15,584 bases of DNA from an uncultured bacterium (GTDB lineage: Bacteria > Cyanobacteriota > Vampirovibrionia > Gastranaerophilales > Gastranaerophilaceae), in assembly GCA_902772945.1 (NCBI GenBank), contig CACYCU010000115.1:1-15584 (forward strand). Direction: 5' to 3'. The notes under the pieces were generated by a model that was not told the origin of the DNA, did no database searches, and saw only the letters and a list, made by a program, of their open reading frames with translations. The stretch's first letter is position 1. Each line of letters starts with the position of its first letter. Of this stretch, positions 1 through 6,711 are shown in pieces. The translations under genes and the position numbers were made by a program.

Positions 1-125
1 ATAGCGAGGAAATTGAGCTGACTTGAACCGAAGGTTCAAAGGCGAAATTTTCCGAGCGTGGAGCAAATCCAAGACGAGTCTCTTCATGCCCACCATTTCT
101 AAAAGGGTCGTAAAGGCTCTTTTTT
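1..125 (+). ncRNA. Candidate structured RNA 3' part, or tRNA-derived remnant
   Basis: This stretch is about 47% GC by hand count, clearly above the AT-rich DNA around it, which in such genomes often marks a stable RNA. A 7-bp stem (23-29 with 33-39) closes on a GAA triloop. An outer stem pairs 8-14 with 46-53 with one bulged base and continues through tandem G-A mismatches (6-7 with 54-55) to GC pairs 4-5 with 56-57. Bases 75-95 read CGAGT-CTCTT-CATGCCC-A-CCA, which fits tRNA positions 56-76 (T-loop end, T-stem, acceptor, discriminator, encoded CCA), but the matching 5' acceptor is absent and the 5' T-stem looks 3 bases short. A weak stem 76-81/114-119 followed by six T could be a terminator. 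No known RNA family was recognised, and the 5' end may lie outside the window. The strand is inferred from the T-run and the tRNA-like end. Confidence 0.3.
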
Positions 126-219
126 GTTGCTTTGTTTTACGGCAAGTTTTGAATTGTTTGTTTAGAATACTTTTTGCTAAAAGTGTAATGTTATGCCATG
201 TGAAATATAGGCATATTGC

Positions 220-247
220 TTGACAATGCTATTTGATATCATATTAT
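220..247 (+). promoter_or_regulatory. Sigma-70-type promoter for the glycerol-phosphate gene cluster
   Basis: TTGACA at 220-225, a 16-base spacer and TATTAT at 242-247 make a near-consensus promoter. Transcription would start near 254, giving a leader of about 85 bases before the start codon at 340. A 9-bp inverted repeat (231-239 with 291-299) begins inside the spacer and could be an operator or a leader hairpin. The rest of 126-339 shows no gene. Confidence 0.6.
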
Positions 248-339
248 TTTGTTGTGATTGTTATTGAGTCTTAAATTAGCTATTTGGCCAATATCAAATG
301 ACACTTGATTAATTACAATAATGTCGCACTGGAGTATAG

Positions 340-2466
340 ATGGAAGTAACAAAACCAAAAGTAAGTGTTATTATACCTTGTTATAATGTTGAAAAATATT
401 TAAGGCAATGTTTGGATAGTGTTCTTAATCAAACATTAAAGGAAATTGAAGTGTTATGTATTAATGATGGTTCAACAGATGGCTCTCAAAGGATACTTGA
501 AGAATATGCAGCAAATGATAAAAGAATAACTATAATAAATCAAGAAAACAAAGGTGTTGCTGCTGCCAGAAATATTGGTATAAGAATTTCAAAAGGAGAG
601 TATATAGCTTTTATTGATTCTGATGATTATATAGAAGAAAAGAGTTATTATGAAATATTGTATACAAAAGCATTGAATGAGGATGCTGATGTTGCGAAAT
701 CGTCATACAAAGATTATCCAAGTGGTATTATTAATACAATTAATTTAAAAATCAAAGAAAATAAAGAAAATTTCTGTGCAACATTTAGCTCTGCAATTTA
801 TAGAAGTCATTTCTTAAAATCAAATAACATTGTTTTTCCGAATTTAATAAATATGGAAGATCCTGTTTTTGCCTACAATGTTGCTCTGAAAGCGAATAAA
901 ATCGTTGTTGTTGATGATTTGTATATAATAATAAGAAAACATTCAGAATCTGCTACTGCACAAATTCCAAATTTTAAAACATTAATTCATAAATGGATTG
1001 GTTTAAATAATATTATTACGTTAGCAAATCAATTTAGCAGTTCTTATGAAAGTTATAAATTTGTTTGTGAAGGTTGGCTAAATGCAACATATAATGATTC
1101 AAAGGTAAATAAAAATCCTTTCGTAAGATTTTTTATTATTATAGCAAATATGTATACATATACAAGATTAAAACACATATTTAAATCAACGCTGAGAACA
1201 TTATTCGCTGTTGGTAATACTTATTCTAATAATAAAAAACATAAGGTTATAACTATTTTTGGAATTAAGATAAAATTTAGTAAACGTATAAGTTTTTCAA
1301 AAGTTTGTGCAGAAAGATATAAGTCAATATTGAAATCTTTGAGAAAAGATGTAAAAAGAAGAAAGATAAAAGTATGTTTCCTTGTGTCTGAAACAGCAAA
1401 ATGGAATGCTCAAAATCTATATGATGAAATGGAAAAGAGTAATATTTTTGAGCCGTTTGTTGTGGTTACAAACTTGAAAAATCTAACAGGCAGACCTTCT
1501 TATTCGCATTTATTGGAGTTTTATAAATCTCGTGTAGATAATGTAGAAATTGGATGGGACGAAAATACAAAACGAGGTATTGATTTAAAATTATTCAATC
1601 CTGATATTGTCTTTTATCAGCAACCTTGGGATTTATATGATAATCAAAATGTAAAATACGTTTCTAATTTTGCATTGACGTGCCATTTCTCATATGCGAT
1701 GAGTGATGCAATATCTTGCGTAAAACCGCACTATAATAATTTTTATTCAATACTGTATAAGTATTTTGTATTTAGTGAAGCAGAAAAAGAAGAATATAAA
1801 AACAAAATGCAAGATGATTGTAAAAATGTATTAGTTTTTGGTCATCCGAAACTTGATATATACAAAGATTATGACGAACACAATTATGAAAATAAGTATG
1901 TAATTTATGCTCCACACCACTCTTTAGAAGATTGTTCTTTGAATTATGCAACATTCAGATGGAGCGGGAAATATATTTTAGAATGGGCTCAAAAACATCC
2001 TGAATTTAATTGGGTTTTCAAACCTCATCCAAGATTAAAACAAGCATTAATATTTAATAATATTATGACTGAAGAAGAAGTTGAAAATTATTACTCCGAA
2101 TGGGCAAAAATTGGTTGGTGCTATAATGATGGTGCATATTTTGATTTATTCAAAAATTCAAAATGCTTAATAACCGACTGCTGTTCTTTTTTAATCGAAT
2201 ATTTACCGACTTGCAAACCCGTTATTCATTTGCGTAATCCAAAAGGAACAGATTATATACCATCCTGTAAAACGGTTATGGAATCGTATTATCAAGCTTG
2301 GAACATTGACGAATTAAATAAATACTTAGACGAAATTCTTATTAAAAATAATGACTATATGAAAAATGTCAGAATAGAAACTCAAAAAAAGTTAAAATTA
2401 GAGCAATTTAATTCAACAGAAAAAATTATAAATTTCTTAAAACAAAGTATAGGAAAAAATAAATGA
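340..2466 (+). CDS. Two-domain glycosyltransferase: GT2 fused to CDP-glycerol glycerophosphotransferase
   Basis: The 708-residue protein joins two enzymes. Residues 8-205 are a GT-A family 2 glycosyltransferase: VSVIIPCYN (8-16), NDGSTDGS (42-49), NKGVAAARN (70-78) and the metal-binding DSDD (93-96). A helical linker contains a short HKVITIFGIKIKFSK segment (301-315), a hydrophobic hairpin often seen beside bacterial glycan transferases. Residues about 342-705 are a CDP-glycerol:poly(glycerophosphate) glycerophosphotransferase (TagF/Glyphos_transf type) with YAPHH (523-527), FKPHP (560-564) and DCCSF followed by EYLP (613-623). The GT2 half should add a sugar and the second half a glycerol phosphate from CDP-glycerol, at the cytoplasmic face of the membrane. 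A GGAG at 331-334, 5 bases before the ATG, supports the start. Its stop overlaps the next start as ATGA, so the two genes are probably translationally coupled. Domain assignment is firm; the acceptor and product polymer are unknown. Confidence 0.88.
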   Translation: MEVTKPKVSVIIPCYNVEKYLRQCLDSVLNQTLKEIEVLCINDGSTDGSQRILEEYAANDKRITIINQENKGVAAARNIGIRISKGEYIAFIDSDDYIEEKSYYEILYTKALNEDADVAKSSYKDYPSGIINTINLKIKENKENFCATFSSAIYRSHFLKSNNIVFPNLINMEDPVFAYNVALKANKIVVVDDLYIIIRKHSESATAQIPNFKTLIHKWIGLNNIITLANQFSSSYESYKFVCEGWLNATYNDSKVNKNPFVRFFIIIANMYTYTRLKHIFKSTLRTLFAVGNTYSNNKKHKVITIFGIKIKFSKRISFSKVCAERYKSILKSLRKDVKRRKIKVCFLVSETAKWNAQNLYDEMEKSNIFEPFVVVTNLKNLTGRPSYSHLLEFYKSRVDNVEIGWDENTKRGIDLKLFNPDIVFYQQPWDLYDNQNVKYVSNFALTCHFSYAMSDAISCVKPHYNNFYSILYKYFVFSEAEKEEYKNKMQDDCKNVLVFGHPKLDIYKDYDEHNYENKYVIYAPHHSLEDCSLNYATFRWSGKYILEWAQKHPEFNWVFKPHPRLKQALIFNNIMTEEEVENYYSEWAKIGWCYNDGAYFDLFKNSKCLITDCCSFLIEYLPTCKPVIHLRNPKGTDYIPSCKTVMESYYQAWNIDELNKYLDEILIKNNDYMKNVRIETQKKLKLEQFNSTEKIINFLKQSIGKNK

Positions 2467-2864
2467 AACGAGTAATTACATATGGAACATTTGATGTTTT
2501 ACATTTTGGGCATATAAATCTTTTAAAGCGAGCAAAAGCACTTGGAGATTATTTAATTGTAGCATTGTCCAGTGACGAATTTAATTTAATTAAAAATAAA
2601 AAATCATATTATACATATGAACAAAGAAAATCTATACTGGAAGCTTGCCGATATGTTGATTTAGTAATTCCTGAAAATAATTGGGAGCAAAAGATTGACG
2701 ATGTAAAAAAATACCAAGCTGATGTTTTTGTTATGGGTGATGACTGGAAAGGTAAATTTGATTTTTTAAAAGATTATTGTGAAGTCATTTATCTGCCGAG
2801 AACTCCGGAGGTTAGTTCAACTCAAACAAGAAGTTATTTAAAAAGTGGCAATGAAGGAATATAA
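2463..2864 (+). CDS. tagD: Glycerol-3-phosphate cytidylyltransferase (TagD type)
   Basis: The enzyme makes CDP-glycerol from CTP and sn-glycerol 3-phosphate. At 133 residues it is close to the usual 129-132 of TagD. The nucleotidyltransferase signature YGTFDVLHFGH (7-17) holds the CTP-binding HxGH (14-17), and RTPEVSST (113-120) corresponds to the second conserved RTxGISTT block. The start codon overlaps the stop of the upstream glycerophosphotransferase by four bases, and the next gene starts immediately after its stop. This places the CDP-glycerol supplier beside the enzyme that spends it, which supports glycerol rather than another alcohol as substrate. A related cytidylyltransferase of another polyol phosphate cannot be fully excluded from sequence alone. 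Confidence 0.88.
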   Translation: MKRVITYGTFDVLHFGHINLLKRAKALGDYLIVALSSDEFNLIKNKKSYYTYEQRKSILEACRYVDLVIPENNWEQKIDDVKKYQADVFVMGDDWKGKFDFLKDYCEVIYLPRTPEVSSTQTRSYLKSGNEGI

Positions 2865-3701
2865 ATGCACATTACGTTTATACAAAAAATAATAGATAAA
2901 ATACGTCATAAAGTTCCGTTTAATTCTTACATTACAGCCTTGGGAACAAAAGTTTATACCTATAAAAAAGTATCAAATAATATTGATACAATCATATTAG
3001 GTTCTTCACATGCACAGTTAGGATATAGGGCAAAAGAGAATGAATTTAATCTGGGACTATCTTTTCAGGATTTGTATTGTAGTTACAATTTATATAAAAA
3101 ACTAAATAACAAAAATATAAAAAATGTTATACTTTTTTATTCGGTATTTTCTCCAGGTGCGCAAACGCTAAAAAGCAAATTTGCGGATACTATGACTGTA
3201 TATAAAATTGTAGCCGGTTTTGATTATCAAGATAAAAAAACTGCTAGAGAGAAAAATTTATATCGTTTGGAATTTAATTATAGATGGCAATTTATAAAAT
3301 TTCAAAATAAATTCAAAGTCGATAAAAATTATAGAGGAAATGAGTTATCATATATCACCTGTTTTAAACCCCCTGTTGCTGCCGATAGAGCAAATGTTCA
3401 TTATAAAAATAATCAAAGATGCAATAATCAAACTAAATACGTTGAACTCTTGCTATTAGAAACTGTAAAAAATAATCAAAATTTATATGTAGTTATACCG
3501 CCTGCAACTGAGGATTATAAAAAGGCATTGCCACCAAGCAATGAATTATTTAGGGAATTGTTTGATATAAAAGGATTAAAAATTTTTAATTATTATGATA
3601 AACATTTTACAAATGAAGAATTTGAAGATTGGGATCATTTAAGTTTAAGAGGGGCAGAGCGCTTAACAGAGATGATACAAGACGATATTTTTGCAAGATA
3701 A
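2865..3701 (+). CDS. SGNH-like protein, possible surface-glycan esterase or acyltransferase
   Basis: This 278-residue protein has the block pattern of the SGNH/GDSL fold: TIILGSSHA (42-50) with the likely nucleophile at Ser47 or Ser48, NLGLS (62-66) as a block II candidate, and DWDHLSLRGAERL near the C-terminus (255-267) with an Asp-x-x-His arrangement (Asp255, His258) for the triad. No signal peptide or clear membrane segment is visible, so it may act in the cytoplasm or at the membrane face. The ATG follows the tagD stop with no spacing, and a purine-rich GAAGGA at 2854-2859 can serve as ribosome binding site. Its place in the operon suggests it modifies the glycerol-phosphate polymer or its precursor, for example by adding or removing an acyl group. 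The fold call is moderate; the function is inference. Confidence 0.55.
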   Translation: MHITFIQKIIDKIRHKVPFNSYITALGTKVYTYKKVSNNIDTIILGSSHAQLGYRAKENEFNLGLSFQDLYCSYNLYKKLNNKNIKNVILFYSVFSPGAQTLKSKFADTMTVYKIVAGFDYQDKKTAREKNLYRLEFNYRWQFIKFQNKFKVDKNYRGNELSYITCFKPPVAADRANVHYKNNQRCNNQTKYVELLLLETVKNNQNLYVVIPPATEDYKKALPPSNELFRELFDIKGLKIFNYYDKHFTNEEFEDWDHLSLRGAERLTEMIQDDIFAR

Positions 3702-3771
3702 ATACGCTTAGCAATACCAAACACTAATAATGTGTTGTGACTATTACAAGGTGCTCTTAACCAAAAGAAGT

Positions 3772-4254
3772 CTATTTTCTCAGCAATAAAGTGCGGTTAT
3801 TTTCGTCTGCAGGCGGGTTAGAGGTAAATATTTTCCCATTTGGGCCTAATGCTTTTAGCACGTTTTCTTTTGTGCCGGATTCATAAGCAATTGTTCCTGG
3901 ATTTTCTGCTGTGACTTCAAGGGTTTCCGGTATAATTGCTTTCCATCTTCTATCTCTTACGCCTGTATATGCTTTTAGCAATTCTCCGGACGGAGAGTCC
4001 ACTCTTGTTGTCATACCGATACTGCCATCACCATATGCCGTTACTAATCTTGTTTGTTTATTACCATTTGGTAATATTTTTGAATATTCAATTTGCCCGG
4101 CATATCGTCTGTGCGGAAGATGTGTTTTGTCTTTATGTGCCCATACGTACCTGATTTTTGCTCCTTCCGGCAGGCGTTTTTCTTCTTTTATATATTGCAT
4201 CAATTTCTGATTGATAAATTTTACTTGCGTAACGTTAGCATAGTATTTTCCCAT
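3772..4254 (-). CDS. Uncharacterised 160-residue protein ending the PBP-murE operon
   Basis: I do not recognise this family. The longest reading frame begins at 4290, inside the preceding gene, but an AAGGAG site (4262-4267) lies 7 bases before the internal ATG at 4252-4254, so that start is preferred and gives 160 residues. The protein has no signal peptide or membrane segment. It starts with a helix-like, charged stretch (about 10-28) and continues with short alternating polar/hydrophobic strands with many Gly, Pro and Arg (about 30-150), suggesting a small mostly beta domain; a WAHKDKTHLPHRR cluster (38-50) is rich in His and basic residues. It follows the NagA-like gene after 14 bases and is last in a cell-wall operon, which hints at an envelope-related role without showing one. 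A real coding gene seems likely because it has a good ribosome binding site and sits in the operon. Confidence 0.7.
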   Translation of the reverse strand: MGKYYANVTQVKFINQKLMQYIKEEKRLPEGAKIRYVWAHKDKTHLPHRRYAGQIEYSKILPNGNKQTRLVTAYGDGSIGMTTRVDSPSGELLKAYTGVRDRRWKAIIPETLEVTAENPGTIAYESGTKENVLKALGPNGKIFTSNPPADENNRTLLLRK

Positions 4255-4261
4255 TGAAAAA

Positions 4262-4267
4262 CTCCTT
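4262..4267 (-). promoter_or_regulatory. Ribosome binding site fixing the start of the 160-residue protein
   Basis: The complement reads AAGGAG, 7 bases upstream of the ATG at 4254. It decides for that start over the in-frame ATG at 4290, which has no such site and overlaps the upstream gene. Confidence 0.75.
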
Positions 4268-4268
4268 T

Positions 4269-5183
4269 TTATGACTTTACAATATTCCAATTTTCATCCC
4301 ATTCAATATGACCTTTCAAATCGAGATTGTGATATTTGTATGGGTTATCTATATATTTAGGATTAAATAAATTTTTATTAGCCAAATTTTTAATTATTTC
4401 AGGCAAAAGTTTTGTGCTGCCTGCAAGTGTTTTTTGTGCAGAAGTTGCTCGTTCTCCGTCAAAATAAATTTTTTCATCCGCAAATATAAATTCACTGATA
4501 TTGCTGTGAGTACAGGGCAGACTGTCTGAGACAAGCAATATTTTGTCTTCAGGTTTCGCTTTGAATAACAACTTCAGCGCGTCATCATTAACGTGAATCC
4601 CATCACCAATAACTTCAGTATACAAATTATCATCCACAAGAGCTGACAGTGCTGTGGATTTTGATCTGTGATTAACTCCACTCATAGCGTTGAACATATG
4701 TGTAACGCCGTCACATCCGGATAAATCGCTCCCTATACAGTGCCCTGCTTGAACTTTTACACCTCTCGATTTTAAAAATGATATTAGATTTTCACCCTTT
4801 GCGTAGCATCTGCACAATTCAGGAGCCAAGGTGACAATTTTAATAAAATCATCTGCAATTTTTTTGAAATTTTCTATTGTAGGTTCTAAAAAGTGTGCAG
4901 GATTATGGATTCCCTTTTTTTCAGCATTAATAAAAATCCCTTCCAAGTGAATACCTAAAATTTTTGCACTATCAGACGATTGCTTTTTGGCGGCTTCTTT
5001 TATAACACCAATTTGTTTTTTTGTGTTTTCAACAGTGTCAGTGACAAGTGTTGGGAATATCCCGCCAATGCCTTCTTTTTTTATATTATGAGCCAGATCA
5101 ATAACATCATTAACGGTTGCTTTATTAAAATCAACACCGTAACAGCCATGAAAATGTTGTTCAATCAATAACTTTGTAAGCAT
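4269..5183 (-). CDS. nagA: Shortened N-acetylglucosamine-6-phosphate deacetylase-like amidohydrolase
   Basis: NagA removes acetate from N-acetylglucosamine 6-phosphate in amino-sugar and peptidoglycan recycling. The barrel motifs are present: HFHGCYGVDF (10-19), GIHLEGIFIN (77-86) with metal-ligand Glu81, AGHC with His148, HMFNAM with His162, DGIHV (194-198), and LVSDS with the catalytic Asp220, then AGSTKLL (254-260). At 304 residues it is well below the usual 380-400: the N-terminal beta-sandwich strand block is missing, since the protein starts directly at the barrel, and the C-terminal block is reduced to a short tail around GHIEWDENWNIV. An AGGAG lies 13 bases before the ATG, rather far, and no better upstream start was found. 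It follows murE by 32 bases, which fits recycling of wall sugars. A related amidohydrolase with another substrate remains possible. Confidence 0.78.
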   Translation of the reverse strand: MLTKLLIEQHFHGCYGVDFNKATVNDVIDLAHNIKKEGIGGIFPTLVTDTVENTKKQIGVIKEAAKKQSSDSAKILGIHLEGIFINAEKKGIHNPAHFLEPTIENFKKIADDFIKIVTLAPELCRCYAKGENLISFLKSRGVKVQAGHCIGSDLSGCDGVTHMFNAMSGVNHRSKSTALSALVDDNLYTEVIGDGIHVNDDALKLLFKAKPEDKILLVSDSLPCTHSNISEFIFADEKIYFDGERATSAQKTLAGSTKLLPEIIKNLANKNLFNPKYIDNPYKYHNLDLKGHIEWDENWNIVKS

Positions 5184-5215
5184 ATTTTTTATAAAACTCC
5201 TGAAAATTATTTTTG

Positions 5216-6697
5216 CTATATTACGCTGCCTTCAAAAATTTTTCTTGCTTCTTCTCTGTCATCAAAGTGTATAGTTTTGTCTTTAAGTATTTGATAATCT
5301 TCATGACCTTTTCCTGCTATAACAACTACATCATTATTATTTGCAATTGTTTTTAATAAGGCTATTGCGGCCCCTCTGTCCGGCTCAACTATAACATTTT
5401 CTGTATTTACGGATTTTAATCCTGCAATTATATCTGTAATTATAATTTGAGGATCTTCAGAACGAGGATTGTCACTTGTTATAATAATTTTGTCTGCAAG
5501 ATGTTCTGCTATTGCACCCATTTTAGGACGTTTGGTGGCATCTCTGTCCCCTCCGCAACCAAAAAGACAAATTAAATTTCCATCTTTTGGAGTTATTTCT
5601 CTGGCTGATTTTAAAACGTTTTCCAATCCGTCAGGAGTATGTGCATAGTCAACGATTACGAGAGGCTTTTTGACAACTACCTCAAATCGACCCGCAACGC
5701 CATGAACATTTTGCAGCGCCTTTAGTGCTACGTTAATCCCAATTCCCATCGCCAATGAAGAGGTAACAGCAGCTAAAACATTATATACACTGAACATACC
5801 GTTCATATGAAGATTGACTTTATACTCTGTTGATTGGTTATTCAAAACTAATGTAAATTCAGCACCGTTGAGTGAAAAGTTGATATCTTTAGCCATAATA
5901 TCAGCATTGTTTTTTACACCATATGTATATTTTTTTACTCCTTCAGGAATAACACTTAAAAACTTTTCCGCATACGAATCATCTGCATTAATTACTGCAA
6001 AATTTCCTTCCTTTAAATTTTCAAACAAAATTGCTTTAGCTTTAAAATAATTTTCCATTGTAATGTGGTAATCAAGATGATCTTGAGTGAGATTAGTTAA
6101 AACTGCGCCATTAAATCTACAGCCGCCAACCCTGTTTTGATCCAGTGCGTGAGAACTTACTTCCATAACAACATTATCAATTTTTTCTACATCTTTTATC
6201 ATTCTCAATGTAGCTTGAAGTTCAGGGGCTTGAGGGGTTGTGTGTTTTGCATCTCTGTATTCACCCGTTGATGATAATTTGTAGCCTAAAGTTCCGATAA
6301 GGGCGCATCTTTGGTTGTTTTCTTCAAATATTTTTTGAATTAAATGAGTTACTGTTGTTTTGCCGTTTGTGCCGGTTATGCCGATAAGATTAATACCCTT
6401 CGATGGGCTTGAATAAAATCTGTCTGCTATATCGGCAATTTTATGTCTGGTTGATGATACAACAACCTGAGGTATTTTTATATTTTGAATTCCGTGCTCC
6501 ACAAGTAAAGCTGCTGCCCCAGCATCAATTGCCATCTGTGCATATTCATGTCCGTCTGTATGTTCACCCACGAGACAAACAAAAATATCTCCCTTTTTTG
6601 TAGTCTTTGAGTTATAAGATATTCCTGTAATATCAATGTTTTTAAAGTTTATTAAATCTTTATAATCTAAGTATTCAATAAGTTCATCTAATTTCAT
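5216..6697 (-). CDS. murE: UDP-MurNAc-L-Ala-D-Glu:meso-diaminopimelate ligase MurE
   Basis: MurE adds the third stem-peptide residue to the cytoplasmic peptidoglycan precursor using ATP. At 493 residues it has the normal Mur ligase length. The order is an N-terminal UDP-binding domain (YNSKTTKKGDIFV, 28-40), the ATP loop GITGTNGKTT (106-115), HTTP (152-155), MEVSSHALDQNR (178-189), a YFKAKAILF segment (217-225) with the likely carbamylated Lys221, and the C-terminal domain with the DNPR motif (409-412). DNPR is the established signature of meso-diaminopimelate ligases, as against the lysine type, so the wall should contain meso-DAP. AAGGGAG (6704-6710) is 6 bases before the ATG and falls in the 14-base gap after the penicillin-binding protein gene, indicating co-transcription. 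Confidence 0.96.
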   Translation of the reverse strand: MKLDELIEYLDYKDLINFKNIDITGISYNSKTTKKGDIFVCLVGEHTDGHEYAQMAIDAGAAALLVEHGIQNIKIPQVVVSSTRHKIADIADRFYSSPSKGINLIGITGTNGKTTVTHLIQKIFEENNQRCALIGTLGYKLSSTGEYRDAKHTTPQAPELQATLRMIKDVEKIDNVVMEVSSHALDQNRVGGCRFNGAVLTNLTQDHLDYHITMENYFKAKAILFENLKEGNFAVINADDSYAEKFLSVIPEGVKKYTYGVKNNADIMAKDINFSLNGAEFTLVLNNQSTEYKVNLHMNGMFSVYNVLAAVTSSLAMGIGINVALKALQNVHGVAGRFEVVVKKPLVIVDYAHTPDGLENVLKSAREITPKDGNLICLFGCGGDRDATKRPKMGAIAEHLADKIIITSDNPRSEDPQIIITDIIAGLKSVNTENVIVEPDRGAAIALLKTIANNNDVVVIAGKGHEDYQILKDKTIHFDDREEARKIFEGSVI

Positions 6698-6711
6698 ATT
6701 ATTCTCCCTTA

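Noticed and set aside
20..60. Resemblance of ACCGAAGG to the glycine riboswitch core
   Set aside because: The other conserved blocks of the glycine aptamer are absent, and the ACC/GGT halves are explained by the perfect hairpin.
75..95. 3' end of a tmRNA
   Set aside because: The acceptor would lack the G3-U70 pair required for alanine charging (position 70 would be C), and no tag reading frame or pseudoknot region is in view.
23..223. Open reading frame of 66 codons at the left end
   Set aside because: It runs through the GC-rich hairpin island and its T-run, has no ribosome binding site, and its residue composition (basic, then Cys/Phe-rich) does not look like a protein.
3720..3736. Small hairpin AACAC/GTGTT between the convergent SGNH-like gene and the 160-residue protein gene
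   Set aside because: The stem is only 5 bp, the loop is 7 bases and no T-run follows on either strand, so a terminator cannot be supported.
4255..4290. N-terminal extension of the 160-residue protein from an ATG at 4290
   Set aside because: That start lies inside the nagA coding sequence with no ribosome binding site, while AAGGAG precedes the ATG at 4254.
5216..6697. Lysine-type MurE
   Set aside because: The specificity loop reads DNPR, the meso-diaminopimelate signature, not the DDPN/DNPA type of lysine ligases.
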